Translations under genes and position numbers: made by a program
NCBI RefSeq assembly: GCF_031679605.1
Contig: NZ_CP117522.1
Span: 9,796,001 to 9,860,000, forward strand
DNA: 64,000 bases
Direction: 5' to 3'
DNA from: Streptomyces luomodiensis
GTDB lineage: Bacteria; Actinomycetota; Actinomycetes; Streptomycetales; Streptomycetaceae
Shown here: positions 36,791 through 44,574 of the stretch, piece after piece
How the letters are laid out: every line of letters begins with the position of its first letter
Position numbering within the stretch: position 1 is the stretch's first letter
The notes under the pieces: generated by a model
What the model was told of the DNA's origin: nothing
Seen by the model: the letters and a program-made list of their open reading frames with translations, nothing else
The model's database searches: none

Positions 36791-36808
36791 CGTACGTTAA
36801 ATCGAACG
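36791..36808 (+). promoter_or_regulatory. Palindromic operator-like site upstream of the XRE-cupin gene
   Basis: CGTACGTTAAATCGAACG has the same CGTNCG-N6-CGAACG architecture, with an AT-rich centre, as the site at 37537-37554. It lies about 24 bases upstream of the regulator start, consistent with autoregulation. The remaining bases of the 36532-36831 gap hold no gene. Confidence 0.6.
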
Positions 36809-36831
36809 AAATGGAAGAGAAGGGGGAGAGC

Positions 36832-37449
36832 GTGAGCCTTTCCGAGGGGTCGGTCCGGAGCATGCTGGCCACGAATCTGCGGCGGGCCAGATCCGAGCGA
36901 GGGCTGTCCCTCTCCGAGCTGTCCCGGCGGTCGAAGATCGGCAAGGCGACGTTGTCGCAACTGGAGTCCGGGACCGGCAACCCGACCATCGAGACGGTGT
37001 TCAGCCTGTCGCGGGTGCTGGAGGTGCCGATCTCCGATCTGTTGGACGCCCGGCCCGCCGGGGAACTGACCGTCGTGCGCGCCGCGGACGTGGAGGTGCT
37101 CAGCGGCGAGGGGGTCGATCTGCGCCCGCTGCAGCGGATCGAGTCGGGCGATGCGGTTGTCGAGCTCTTCGACCAGCAGGTCCGGGCCGGGCGCCGGCAG
37201 GAGTCGCTCGGTCATGTGGGGACCGAGCACACCATCGTTCAGGCCGGCCGGCTCGGTGTGCGGGTGGAGGGCCACGAGGTGGAGCTGGGGCCGGGCGACT
37301 ACGTGCGCTTCGACGCCTCTCGCCCGCACTCCTACCTGGCCCTCGACGGCGACGTGCGCTCGGTCCTGCTGCTGCAGTACCGGGCGGAGCAGCGGCTCCA
37401 CCTGTCCGACCCGGCGCTCGGCGGCGGCCCCTGCGGCTCGGAGCGATAG
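36832..37449 (+). CDS. XRE-type HTH plus cupin transcriptional regulator
   Basis: 205 residues from GTG 36832, chosen because GGGGGAG lies just upstream; an in-frame ATG at 36811 has no ribosome site. The N-terminal HTH (about residues 10-65: LRRARSERGLSLSELSRRSKIGKATLSQLESGTGNPTIETVF) is followed by a C-terminal cupin barrel (about 110-190: VQAGRLGVRVEGHEVELGPGDYVRFDASRPHSY). This architecture is usual for regulators of amino-acid and polyamine catabolism that sense a small ligand in the cupin. It lies directly upstream of the hydroxyproline dehydrogenase operon, and matching palindromes precede both, so it probably controls that operon and itself. Confidence 0.88.
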   Translation: MSLSEGSVRSMLATNLRRARSERGLSLSELSRRSKIGKATLSQLESGTGNPTIETVFSLSRVLEVPISDLLDARPAGELTVVRAADVEVLSGEGVDLRPLQRIESGDAVVELFDQQVRAGRRQESLGHVGTEHTIVQAGRLGVRVEGHEVELGPGDYVRFDASRPHSYLALDGDVRSVLLLQYRAEQRLHLSDPALGGGPCGSER

Positions 37450-37502
37450 CCGGCCGGAACGGTGCCGAACGCTGTGCCCGCGTAAAGAGGCGAGCGTGAC
37501 CG

Positions 37503-37531
37503 TTGACACGCCCTCTGTCGCGTCATACGTT
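37503..37531 (+). promoter_or_regulatory. Promoter of the hydroxyproline dehydrogenase operon
   Basis: TTGACA (37503-37508), a 17-base spacer and TACGTT (37526-37531) form a vegetative-sigma-type promoter. The expected start of transcription falls inside the palindrome at 37537-37554. Confidence 0.6.
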
Positions 37532-37536
37532 TTGCG

Positions 37537-37554
37537 CGTTCGGTTTAACGAACG
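37537..37554 (+). promoter_or_regulatory. Palindromic operator for the XRE-cupin regulator
   Basis: CGTTCGGTTTAACGAACG is an inverted repeat (CGTTCG / CGAACG, 6-base centre) directly after the -10 box and abutting the GAGGGGG ribosome site of the next gene. A bound protein here would block transcription, which fits repression by the adjacent XRE-cupin protein. Confidence 0.68.
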
Positions 37555-37564
37555 AGGGGGTTCG

Positions 37565-38770
37565 ATGTACGGAACGCGAACGCGGGTGGCGGTGCTGGGC
37601 GCCGGGATCGTCGGCTGCGCCTGCGCTCGCGAGCTCGCCCTGGCGGGCCTCGACGTCACCGTCGTCGACCGGGGCGCAGCCGCGTCGGCGACGACGGCGC
37701 ACGGCGAGGGCAACGTACTCGTCTCCGACAAGGGCCCAGGACCCGAGCTGGAACTCGCCCAGCTCTCCAGGCGGCTGTGGCCGCAGGTGCTCCAGGCCGT
37801 CGCGGCGCGGTCCACGCATGCGGCCCAGGCGGTGGAGTGGGAGCCCAAGGGCGGCATCGTCGTCGCCACCACCGACGCCGGCGCCCGTGAACTGACCCGC
37901 TTCGCCGCCGATCAGCGCGCGGCGGGGGTGCACAGCGAAGTCCTCGATGCCGACGCGCTCGCCGAGGCCGAGCCGTACGTCACCCGTGAGTACACCGCCG
38001 CCCTGCACTACCCCAAGGACGCCCAGGTGCAGCCGGCCGCCGCGGCCGCCGCCCTGCTCACAGAAGCACTCGCGGCGGGCGCCACCCTGCGCACGGGCTG
38101 CGAGGCGCTCTCCGCGGTCACCCGCGGCGACCGGATCACCGGCGTCCGCACCTCGACCGGCCTGCTGGAGGCCGACTGGTTCGTCAACGCCGCAGGTCCC
38201 TGGTCCGGCGAGCTGTCCACCCGGCTCGGCGCACCCGTGGACGTCCGGCCCCGGCGCGGTGATGTGCTGGTGACCACGCCGCTGCCGCCGACGGTCTTCC
38301 ACAAGGTCTACGACGCCGACTACGTCGGAGCGGTCGGCAGCAGCGCCGAGGAGTTGCAGACCTCGGCGGTGGTGGAGTCCACCCGCGGCGGCAGCGTCCT
38401 CATCGGCTCCTCGCGCCGCCGGGTCGGCTTCGACGACCGGCTGCGCCCGGAGGTGCTGTCGGCCATCGCCGCCAAGGCGCTGCGCCTGTTCCCGGCACTG
38501 GCCGGGGTGCCGGTGATGCGGGCCTACGGCGGATTCCGCCCCTACGTCCCCGACCATCTCCCGGTCATCGGCGCCGACCCCCGGCTTGCCGGCCTCTGGC
38601 ACGTCGGCGGGCACGAGGGCGCCGGAATCGGCCTGTCGGTGGGCAGCGCGCTGCTGCTGCGCGAGCTGCTGCTCGACCAGCCGACCGACATGGACGCCAC
38701 CCCGTTCCGTGTGGACCGCCCGGCCATACTGGGCGGCAGCACGGGCACCGCACGTGAGGAGACGGTATGA
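37565..38770 (+). CDS. D-hydroxyproline dehydrogenase, DAO-type FAD subunit
   Basis: 401 residues from ATG 37565 (GAGGGGG at 37554-37560). FAD-binding VAVLGAGIVGCACARELALAG at the N-terminus, a HGEGNVLVSDK segment, and a C-terminal FRPYVPDHLPVIG..GLWHVGGHEGAGIGLSVGSA typical of D-amino-acid-oxidase-fold dehydrogenases. With the two following genes it forms the three-part enzyme that oxidises cis-4-hydroxy-D-proline to 1-pyrroline-4-hydroxy-2-carboxylate, corresponding to LhpB of Pseudomonas aeruginosa. HcnC of hydrogen cyanide synthase is a relative, but the deaminase and epimerase downstream favour hydroxyproline. The stop overlaps the next start (ATGA), so translation is coupled. Confidence 0.85.
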   Translation: MYGTRTRVAVLGAGIVGCACARELALAGLDVTVVDRGAAASATTAHGEGNVLVSDKGPGPELELAQLSRRLWPQVLQAVAARSTHAAQAVEWEPKGGIVVATTDAGARELTRFAADQRAAGVHSEVLDADALAEAEPYVTREYTAALHYPKDAQVQPAAAAAALLTEALAAGATLRTGCEALSAVTRGDRITGVRTSTGLLEADWFVNAAGPWSGELSTRLGAPVDVRPRRGDVLVTTPLPPTVFHKVYDADYVGAVGSSAEELQTSAVVESTRGGSVLIGSSRRRVGFDDRLRPEVLSAIAAKALRLFPALAGVPVMRAYGGFRPYVPDHLPVIGADPRLAGLWHVGGHEGAGIGLSVGSALLLRELLLDQPTDMDATPFRVDRPAILGGSTGTAREETV

Positions 38771-39129
38771 GTCCCAGACGTGTCCGCGCCGAGGCCGACG
38801 CCGTCGGACGGCAGGAGGGGCCACTGCGGATCATCGTCGACGGTGAGCCCGTCGACGGCATCGCGGGCCAGACCATTGCGGGCGTCCTGCTCGCCGCCGA
38901 CCGGCTGTCCTGGCGCCGGCAACGTTCCGGCGCGCCCCGAGGAGTGTTCTGCGGCATCGGCGTCTGCTTCGACTGCCTCGTGACCGTGGGAGAGGACCGC
39001 GACGTACGGTCCTGCCGTCGCCGGGCCCGCGACGGCGACGTGGTGACCACCCAGACCCGACAGGCCGAACCCGGCCAGGGCCGGGAGGCGCAGGCGCTCC
39101 GGACCCGGGAGCCCGAGACCGGTCCATGA
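38767..39129 (+). CDS. D-hydroxyproline dehydrogenase, small [2Fe-2S] subunit
   Basis: 120 residues. It carries a plant-ferredoxin-like 2Fe-2S cluster motif with Cys62, Cys67, Cys70 and Cys83 (CX4CX2CX12C; GVFCGIGVCFDCLV), typical of the small iron-sulfur subunits of multi-subunit D-amino-acid dehydrogenases (LhpF / HcnA type). It passes electrons between the two FAD subunits. It starts inside the stop of the preceding gene (4-base overlap). The final 25 residues are low in structure and rich in Gln, Glu and Arg. Confidence 0.85.
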   Translation: MSPRRVRAEADAVGRQEGPLRIIVDGEPVDGIAGQTIAGVLLAADRLSWRRQRSGAPRGVFCGIGVCFDCLVTVGEDRDVRSCRRRARDGDVVTTQTRQAEPGQGREAQALRTREPETGP

Positions 39130-39204
39130 CCCGTCGCCGCAGACCGGCCCGGTCCCCGAGCCGTGGACCGGGGACAGTTCCGACGTACCCGGAAGGAAGC
39201 CGAA

Positions 39205-40686
39205 ATGACGCATCGTCATGTCGCGGTGATCGGAGCGGGACCCGCGGGCCTCGCCGCGGCGGAGGCCGCGCTGAGCGCCGGCGCCCGGGTGACGTTGATC
39301 GACTCGGCCGACCAGCCCGGGGGCCAGTACCACCGCATGCTGCCCGACGCCTACCACGCCGCCCGGCCCGAGCGGCTCCAGCACGGCTGGCGGGCCTTCG
39401 ACCGGCGCCGCCGCCGGGTGCTCGCGCACCCGCGGTGCACTTGGTGGCCCGACACCTCGGTCTGGGCGCTGGAACGCCCGGACACCGAAGAGCCCGGAGT
39501 CCCGCGGGTGCACGTGCTGCGCGGCCCGGCCGACGGCGGCCGGCGGCGCCGCCTGACGCTCGACGCCGACGCGCTGGTGCTCGCCGTGGGCGCCCACGAC
39601 CGCGTGTTGCCGTTCCCCGGCTGGGAACTGCCCGGCGTCTTCGCCGCCGGCGCGGCACAGGCGCTCGCCAAGGGCGAGCGGGTCGTGGTCGGTGACCACG
39701 TCGTGGTCGCCGGTACGGGACCGTTTCTGCTGCCGGTGGCCGCCTCACTGCTGGAGGCCGGCTCCCGGGTCCTGGAAGTGCTGGAGGCCAACACGGTGGG
39801 CACCCTGGCCCGCGGCTGGTCGCGACGGCCCTGGGAGCTGGCGGCCCAAGCCGGCAAGGCCGGAGAACTCGCCGAATACGCCGCCCTGTTGATCCGCCAC
39901 CGCGTCCCCTTCCGGGCCGGCCGTACCGTCGTCGAGGCGCGCGGCGACGGCCGGGTCGAGGAGGTCGTCACCGCCCGGCTGCACGCCGACTGGTCGGTGG
40001 TGCCGGGCACCGAGCGCACGCTCGCGGTCGACGCGGTGTGCGCCACGCACGGCTTCAGCCCGCAACTGGAGCTGCCCCTGGCCGCGGGCTGTGCGCTGCG
40101 CCGCACACCGAGCGGTGAGTTCGTGGCCGTGGACGACGACCAGCACACCAGCTGTCCGGGCGTCTACGCGGCCGGTGAGATCACCGGTGTCGCGGGCGCC
40201 CCGGCCGCACGGTCGGAGGGCGCGCTCGCCGGCTGGCTCGCCGGCGGCGGCGACCCGGCCGCGCCCAGCCTGCGCCCGTTGCGCCGCGGCCGGGACCATG
40301 GCCGGGCCTTCGCCGAACGGCTGGCCACGGCGCACCCGATCGGCGAGGCCTGGCCCGGATGGCTGCGCCCGGAGACGGTCATCTGCCGCTGCGAGGAGGC
40401 CGACTACGCCTCGCTGTGCAGGGCCGCCGGCAACGAGGCCAGCGCAGGCACACGTGTCACCAAGCTGGAGACACGCGCCGGTCTCGGCCCCTGCCAGGGA
40501 CGTGTCTGCGGCCCCACGGTCGCCGAACTCACCGCCCGGCTGACCGGCCGGCCCGCCGAGCGGCCGGTCGAGGGCCTGCCTGCGGCCGGGCCTCACCTCC
40601 GCCCGATCGCCCAGCCCATCCGGCTCGGCGAACTCGCCGCCGCCCCCGAACCATCCCCCGACAACCCCACCCCTCAAGCCGGTTGA
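39205..40686 (+). CDS. D-hydroxyproline dehydrogenase, large FAD/NAD(P)-fold subunit
   Basis: 493 residues; ATG 39205 follows GGAAGGA. N-terminal FAD fold HVAVIGAGPAGLAAAEAAL, then SADQPGGQYHRM, a central second dinucleotide fold with VVVAGTGPFLLPVA, and a C-terminal BFD-like [2Fe-2S] domain with Cys394, Cys396, Cys430 and Cys435 (VICRCEEADY, GPCQGRVCG). This is the architecture of LhpE / HcnB large subunits. It should act with the two preceding products as one complex that feeds electrons to an acceptor, probably the respiratory chain. An upstream in-frame start at 39163 is less likely, since it adds a basic tail and has no ribosome site. Confidence 0.87.
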   Translation: MTHRHVAVIGAGPAGLAAAEAALSAGARVTLIDSADQPGGQYHRMLPDAYHAARPERLQHGWRAFDRRRRRVLAHPRCTWWPDTSVWALERPDTEEPGVPRVHVLRGPADGGRRRRLTLDADALVLAVGAHDRVLPFPGWELPGVFAAGAAQALAKGERVVVGDHVVVAGTGPFLLPVAASLLEAGSRVLEVLEANTVGTLARGWSRRPWELAAQAGKAGELAEYAALLIRHRVPFRAGRTVVEARGDGRVEEVVTARLHADWSVVPGTERTLAVDAVCATHGFSPQLELPLAAGCALRRTPSGEFVAVDDDQHTSCPGVYAAGEITGVAGAPAARSEGALAGWLAGGGDPAAPSLRPLRRGRDHGRAFAERLATAHPIGEAWPGWLRPETVICRCEEADYASLCRAAGNEASAGTRVTKLETRAGLGPCQGRVCGPTVAELTARLTGRPAERPVEGLPAAGPHLRPIAQPIRLGELAAAPEPSPDNPTPQAG

Positions 40687-40773
40687 CGGCTTCAACTCTC
40701 CCCGGACCACCGGCCTCCCCGGCACACCGACCCCTCCCCGAAACACCGACCTTCCTGGAACGGAGCACAGTTC

Positions 40774-41706
40774 ATGAGCCCCACCAAGAAGCACCATCCC
40801 TCTCTCGGCGGCGTCGTGGTCGCCACCGCCCTGCCGTACTACGAGGACGCCTCCGCCCCGGCCGGCCTGGCCGTGGACTACGACCGCTACGCCGAGCACT
40901 GCCGGTGGCTGGTGGACAACGGCTGTCACGGCGTCGGCCCGAACGGCTCGCTGGGGGAGTACTCGTCGCTGACCGACGCCGAGCGCCGCACCGTGGCCCG
41001 CACCGCGGTCGAGGCGGTGGGTGACTCGGGCACGGTGGTCGTCGGTGTGCACGGGGTCGGCTCGCACCAGGCCCGGCACTGGGCCGAGGCCGCGGCCGAG
41101 GACGGCGCCGACGGTGTGCTGTGCCTGCCGCCGACCATGTACCGTGCCAACCGCGGTGAAGTCCTCGCACATTTCGAGGCCGTGGCGTCCGTCGGCCTGC
41201 CGGTGATGGTCTACAACAACCCCATCGACACCAAGGTCGACCTGACCCCGGGCCTGCTCGCCGAGATCGCGCAGATCGACAACGTGGTCGCGGTGAAGGA
41301 GTTCTCCGGCGACGTGCGGCGGGTGCTGGAGATCAAGGAGCAGGCGCCCGACATCGAGGTGATCAGCGGCGCCGACGACGTCGTGCTGGAGAGTCTGCTG
41401 ATGGGAGCCACCGGCTGGTTCGCCGGCTTCCCGAACGTCTTCCCCGCGGAGTCGGCCCGCCTGTTCGACCTGGCCACCGCGGGCAAGCTGGAGGAGGCCC
41501 GTGCGCTGTACGAGCCGCTGGTCGCGGCGTTCCGCTGGGACTCGCGCACCGAGTTCGTCCAGGCCATCAAGCTCGGCATGGAGCAGGTCGGCCGGTTCGG
41601 CGGGCCCTGCCGGCCGCCGCGCGGACCGCTGACGCCACAGATGCGTGAGCAGGTCCAGGCGGACATGGCCCGCGCCATCGCCTCCCTCGAACAGCCGGCC
41701 GCCTGA
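40774..41706 (+). CDS. 1-Pyrroline-4-hydroxy-2-carboxylate deaminase (DHDPS family)
   Basis: 310 residues, the normal length for the dihydrodipicolinate synthase/NAL family. TIM-barrel motifs: GVGPNGSLGEYSSLTDAER near residues 53-71, VYNNPIDTKVDLTP, Schiff-base Lys175 in VVAVKEFSGD, and the C-terminal CRPPRGPLTP. In this context (dehydrogenase upstream, epimerase overlapping downstream) it converts the pyrroline product to alpha-ketoglutaric semialdehyde and ammonia, as LhpC does. Lysine biosynthesis is unlikely: no lysine genes are nearby and the operon is catabolic. A second family member lies at 57188-58093. The next gene starts within the stop codon, so translation is coupled. Confidence 0.87.
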   Translation: MSPTKKHHPSLGGVVVATALPYYEDASAPAGLAVDYDRYAEHCRWLVDNGCHGVGPNGSLGEYSSLTDAERRTVARTAVEAVGDSGTVVVGVHGVGSHQARHWAEAAAEDGADGVLCLPPTMYRANRGEVLAHFEAVASVGLPVMVYNNPIDTKVDLTPGLLAEIAQIDNVVAVKEFSGDVRRVLEIKEQAPDIEVISGADDVVLESLLMGATGWFAGFPNVFPAESARLFDLATAGKLEEARALYEPLVAAFRWDSRTEFVQAIKLGMEQVGRFGGPCRPPRGPLTPQMREQVQADMARAIASLEQPAA

Positions 41707-42707
41707 TGCGCTCCGTCCGTACGATCAGCGCGGTCGACTCGCACACCGAGGGCATGCCCACCCGCGTTGTCACCGGCGGCGTCGGGCTGATCCCCGGGGA
41801 CACCATGGCCGAGCGGCGCCGCCACGCCGTGGAGAACCTGGACGAATTGCGCCGGTTCCTGGTCGACGAGCCGCGCGGCCACTCGGCGATGAGCGGCGCG
41901 ATCCTCCAGCCGCCGACCCGCCCGGACGCCGACTGGGGCGTGCTCTACATCGAGGTCAGTGGGTTCCTTCCGATGTGCGGGCACGGCACCATCGGCGTGG
42001 CCACCGTCCTGGTGGAGACCGGGATGGTGACGGTCACCGAACCGGAGACCACCGTACGGCTCGACACGCCGGCCGGGCTGGTCGAGGCGCGGGTGACCGT
42101 CCGCGGCGGCCGCGCCGAAAAGGTCACCCTGCGCAACGTGGACGCCTTCGCGCTCGAATTGGACGCCGCGGTGCGAGTGCCGGGGCTCGGGAGCGTCCGC
42201 TACGACATGGCGTACGGCGGCAACTTCTACGCTGTCGTCGAACTTGACCGGATCGGCCTGCCCTTCGACCGGGCGCGCAAGGAGGAGATCCTCGCCGCCG
42301 GACTGTCGATCATGCAGGCGGTCAACGAGCAGAACCGGCCGCTGCACCCGGCCGACCCGCTCATCGGCGGCTGCAAGCACGTGCAGTTCCTGGCCCCGGA
42401 CTCCACCGCCCAGCACTCGCGCAACGCCATGGCCATCCATCCGGGCTGGTTCGACCGCTCACCGTGCGGCACCGGCACCTCGGCGCGGATGGCGCAGCTG
42501 CACGCGCGCGGTGAACTGCCGCTGCACACCGACTTCGTCAACGAGTCGTTCATCGGAACCCGCTTCACCGGCCGCCTGGTCGGCACGGCCGAGGTGGGCG
42601 GACTGGCCGCGGTCGTCCCCGAGTTCTCCGGACGGGCCTGGATCACCGGCACCGCGAACTACCTGCTCGACCCGAACGACCCCTTCCCGCACGGATTCGT
42701 GCTCTAA
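41706..42707 (+). CDS. 4-Hydroxyproline 2-epimerase (proline racemase family)
   Basis: 333 residues. Both catalytic cysteines of the proline racemase family are present: Cys91 in MCGHGTIG and Cys254 in SPCGTGTSARMA. Two cysteines indicate an epimerase/racemase; trans-3-hydroxy-L-proline dehydratases have Thr at the second or Ser/Thr at the first position. The family and context point to trans-4-hydroxy-L-proline to cis-4-hydroxy-D-proline, the first step feeding the dehydrogenase encoded upstream (LhpA type). N-terminal SAVDSHTEGMPTRVVTGG and PRGHSAMSGAILQPPTRPDAD are standard. The start overlaps the deaminase stop by one base. A gutted copy lies at 58090-58491. Confidence 0.9.
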   Translation: MRSVRTISAVDSHTEGMPTRVVTGGVGLIPGDTMAERRRHAVENLDELRRFLVDEPRGHSAMSGAILQPPTRPDADWGVLYIEVSGFLPMCGHGTIGVATVLVETGMVTVTEPETTVRLDTPAGLVEARVTVRGGRAEKVTLRNVDAFALELDAAVRVPGLGSVRYDMAYGGNFYAVVELDRIGLPFDRARKEEILAAGLSIMQAVNEQNRPLHPADPLIGGCKHVQFLAPDSTAQHSRNAMAIHPGWFDRSPCGTGTSARMAQLHARGELPLHTDFVNESFIGTRFTGRLVGTAEVGGLAAVVPEFSGRAWITGTANYLLDPNDPFPHGFVL

Positions 42708-42708
42708 G

Positions 42709-42810
42709 AGCTGTCCCGTAACTGCTGGTCATGGGTGAGGACCTTGTCGTGTCCGGTGTGATCACGGCATCGTGGACGGAACCGAGGTCCCCACGCGTGA
42801 CCACGCGTCC
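42709..42810 (+). mobile_element. IS5-type insertion sequence remnant
   Basis: GAGCTGTCCCGTAAC at the left resembles the end of Streptomyces IS5-like elements. The translation then reads GEDLVVSGVITAS, the usual start of their transposases. After a slip it reads VDGTEVPTRDHA, which is close to the conserved VDGTLVPTRDH around the first catalytic Asp. The intervening and later transposase is missing, so this is an internally deleted relic sitting between the epimerase and permease genes. Confidence 0.55.
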
Positions 42811-42850
42811 CGTCCGCACACTCCCCGTACGTCGTCACCGGAGGGACCCC

Positions 42851-44326
42851 ATGTCCCGTTCAACTCCCGTCATACCCCGGGACAGAACGGCACCCGGAAG
42901 CGGGCTGTTCTCCCGGGAGGGAATCTTCCGCCTCAAGCCAGTCGACTCCTCCGAGGAGGAGACTGCCGGCGGACTCCGCCGGACCATGGGACTGTGGCAG
43001 CTGGTTGCCCTCAGCCTCGGCGGTCTGGTCGGCGCGGGTGTCTTCTCGCTCGCCGGAGTCGTGGCCCACGAGGACGCCGGACCCGGCGTGATGATCTCCT
43101 TCCTCGTCGCGATCATCGCCAGCGCCGCGGCGGCGCTGTGCTACGCGGAGTTCGCCGGCACCATCCCCAGGGCCGGCTCCGCCTACACCTACTCCTACGC
43201 CGCGCTCGGCGAGATCGTCGGATGGGCGATCGGCTGGGACCTGCTCCTGGAGTACACGGCCATCGTCGCCGTGGTGGCCATCGCCGTGTCCGGCTACCTC
43301 TCCTACATCCTGGAACACATCGGCGGCCACCTGCCGAACTGGATGCTCGGCGCCCCCGGCACCGGCCCCGGCCACCGGGTCGACCTGCTCGCCGCCCTGC
43401 TGTGTGTGTTCCTGGCCTTCGTCCTGTCCCGCGGCACAAAGGAGTCGGCGCGCTTCGAGACCGTCCTGGTGGTCGTCAAGCTGGGCATCGTCGCACTGGT
43501 CATCGTCGCCGGCGCGTTCCACATCTCCTCCGGCAACTACAGCCCCTTCCTGCCCTTCGGCATCGGCGGCGCGTTCACTGGCGCGGCAACCACGTTCTTC
43601 GCGGTCTACGGCTACGACGCGATGAGCGCGGCCGCGGAGGAGAGCGCCGAGGCGAAGAAGGTGCTGCCGAAGGCCATCGTGATCTCGCTCGCCATCGCCG
43701 CGGTCATCTACCTGCTGGTCTGCCTGGTGCTGCTGGGCATGCAGAACTACCGGGACATCGACGTCAAGAGCCCGTTCTCCAGCGCACTCGCTTCGGTGGG
43801 CCTGGGCGGACTCGGCATGGTCGTCGCCGTCGGCGCTGTCATCGGCATCACCACCTCCGCGTTCGCCAACATGCTCGCGGTGACGCGGGTCTGGTTCTCC
43901 ATGAGCCGCGACGGGCTGCTGCCGCGGTCCTTCGCACGCAACCATCCCGAGCGGCACGTCCCCACCCGGGTGATCTGGCCGGTGGGCATCGGCTCAGCGC
44001 TCATCGCCGGGTTCCTGCCCATCCGGGAGGCCGCGGACCTGACCAACATCGGCATCCTGATGGCGTTCATCGTGGTGGCCGTCGCCGTCGTGGTGATGCG
44101 CAGGACCCGCCCCGACCTGCCCCGAGCCTTCCGCACCCCGCTGGTGCCCCTGGTCCCGGCCATCGGGATCGCCTTCTCGGTCTGGCTGATCAGCAACCTC
44201 GACTGGGTGACCTGGGTGCGCTTCGCGGTGTGGATGGCGCTCGGCCTGATCGTCTACGGCCTGTTCGGCTACCGGAACTCCACAGAGCACCGGTCCCGCG
44301 GCCACGAGGAAGGAGCAGCGCCATGA
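42851..44326 (+). CDS. APC-family amino acid permease
   Basis: 491 residues from ATG 42851 (GGAGGG upstream). An N-terminal cytoplasmic tail of about 45 residues is followed by about 12 hydrophobic segments, with the APC signature LVALSLGGLVGAGVFSLAG in the first and YAEFAGTIPRAGSAYTYSYAALGE after the second. It resembles cationic-amino-acid transporter-type (YfnA-like) permeases. Its place directly after the hydroxyproline enzymes suggests uptake of free hydroxyproline or proline; specificity cannot be read from sequence. An IS relic lies between it and the epimerase gene, so it may have its own promoter. Confidence 0.85.
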   Translation: MSRSTPVIPRDRTAPGSGLFSREGIFRLKPVDSSEEETAGGLRRTMGLWQLVALSLGGLVGAGVFSLAGVVAHEDAGPGVMISFLVAIIASAAAALCYAEFAGTIPRAGSAYTYSYAALGEIVGWAIGWDLLLEYTAIVAVVAIAVSGYLSYILEHIGGHLPNWMLGAPGTGPGHRVDLLAALLCVFLAFVLSRGTKESARFETVLVVVKLGIVALVIVAGAFHISSGNYSPFLPFGIGGAFTGAATTFFAVYGYDAMSAAAEESAEAKKVLPKAIVISLAIAAVIYLLVCLVLLGMQNYRDIDVKSPFSSALASVGLGGLGMVVAVGAVIGITTSAFANMLAVTRVWFSMSRDGLLPRSFARNHPERHVPTRVIWPVGIGSALIAGFLPIREAADLTNIGILMAFIVVAVAVVVMRRTRPDLPRAFRTPLVPLVPAIGIAFSVWLISNLDWVTWVRFAVWMALGLIVYGLFGYRNSTEHRSRGHEEGAAP

Positions 44327-44424
44327 CCGCGGTCGCCATGGCACCGGACCGGGCCGTCACCGTGGCCCAAGGCACGGCCCGGGTCTGGGCCGACACCGAG
44401 CCCGCCACCGGGCGGGCACACTGA
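44323..44424 (+). CDS. 33-residue coupled small ORF, possible gene remnant
   Basis: An ATGA overlap with the permease stop and a GAGGAAGGAGC ribosome site favour real translation of this short frame. The end (ARVWADTEPATG) faintly resembles the beginning of aldehyde dehydrogenases. A semialdehyde dehydrogenase is the pathway step missing from the island, so this may be the 5' scrap of such a gene, but the following 150 bases (44425-44574) show no convincing continuation. It could also be chance. Confidence 0.3.
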   Translation: MTAVAMAPDRAVTVAQGTARVWADTEPATGRAH

Positions 44425-44574
44425 CGGCCGTGGCCGACGCCCTGGAACCTCCGAGCGGCCGGCGGGCCGCCCCGGCGCACGAAAGCTGGTGTGGCCGGAC
44501 GACCCGACGTGACCGCGGTCACGGCTGCCGGCGATGGAACTGGCCGCGTTCGCCGCCGACCTGACCAGATGTAT

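Noticed and set aside
37565..40686. Reading the three oxidoreductase genes as hydrogen cyanide synthase hcnABC
   Set aside because: Subunit architecture is shared, but the gene order B-F-E followed by DHDPS-type deaminase and proline-racemase-type epimerase fits the hydroxyproline pathway.
40774..41706. Dihydrodipicolinate synthase (dapA) for lysine synthesis
   Set aside because: No lysine genes nearby; overlapping epimerase and upstream D-hydroxyproline dehydrogenase point to catabolism, and the same holds for the copy at 57188.
41706..42707. trans-3-Hydroxy-L-proline dehydratase
   Set aside because: Both catalytic positions are Cys (91 and 254), which marks an epimerase or racemase.
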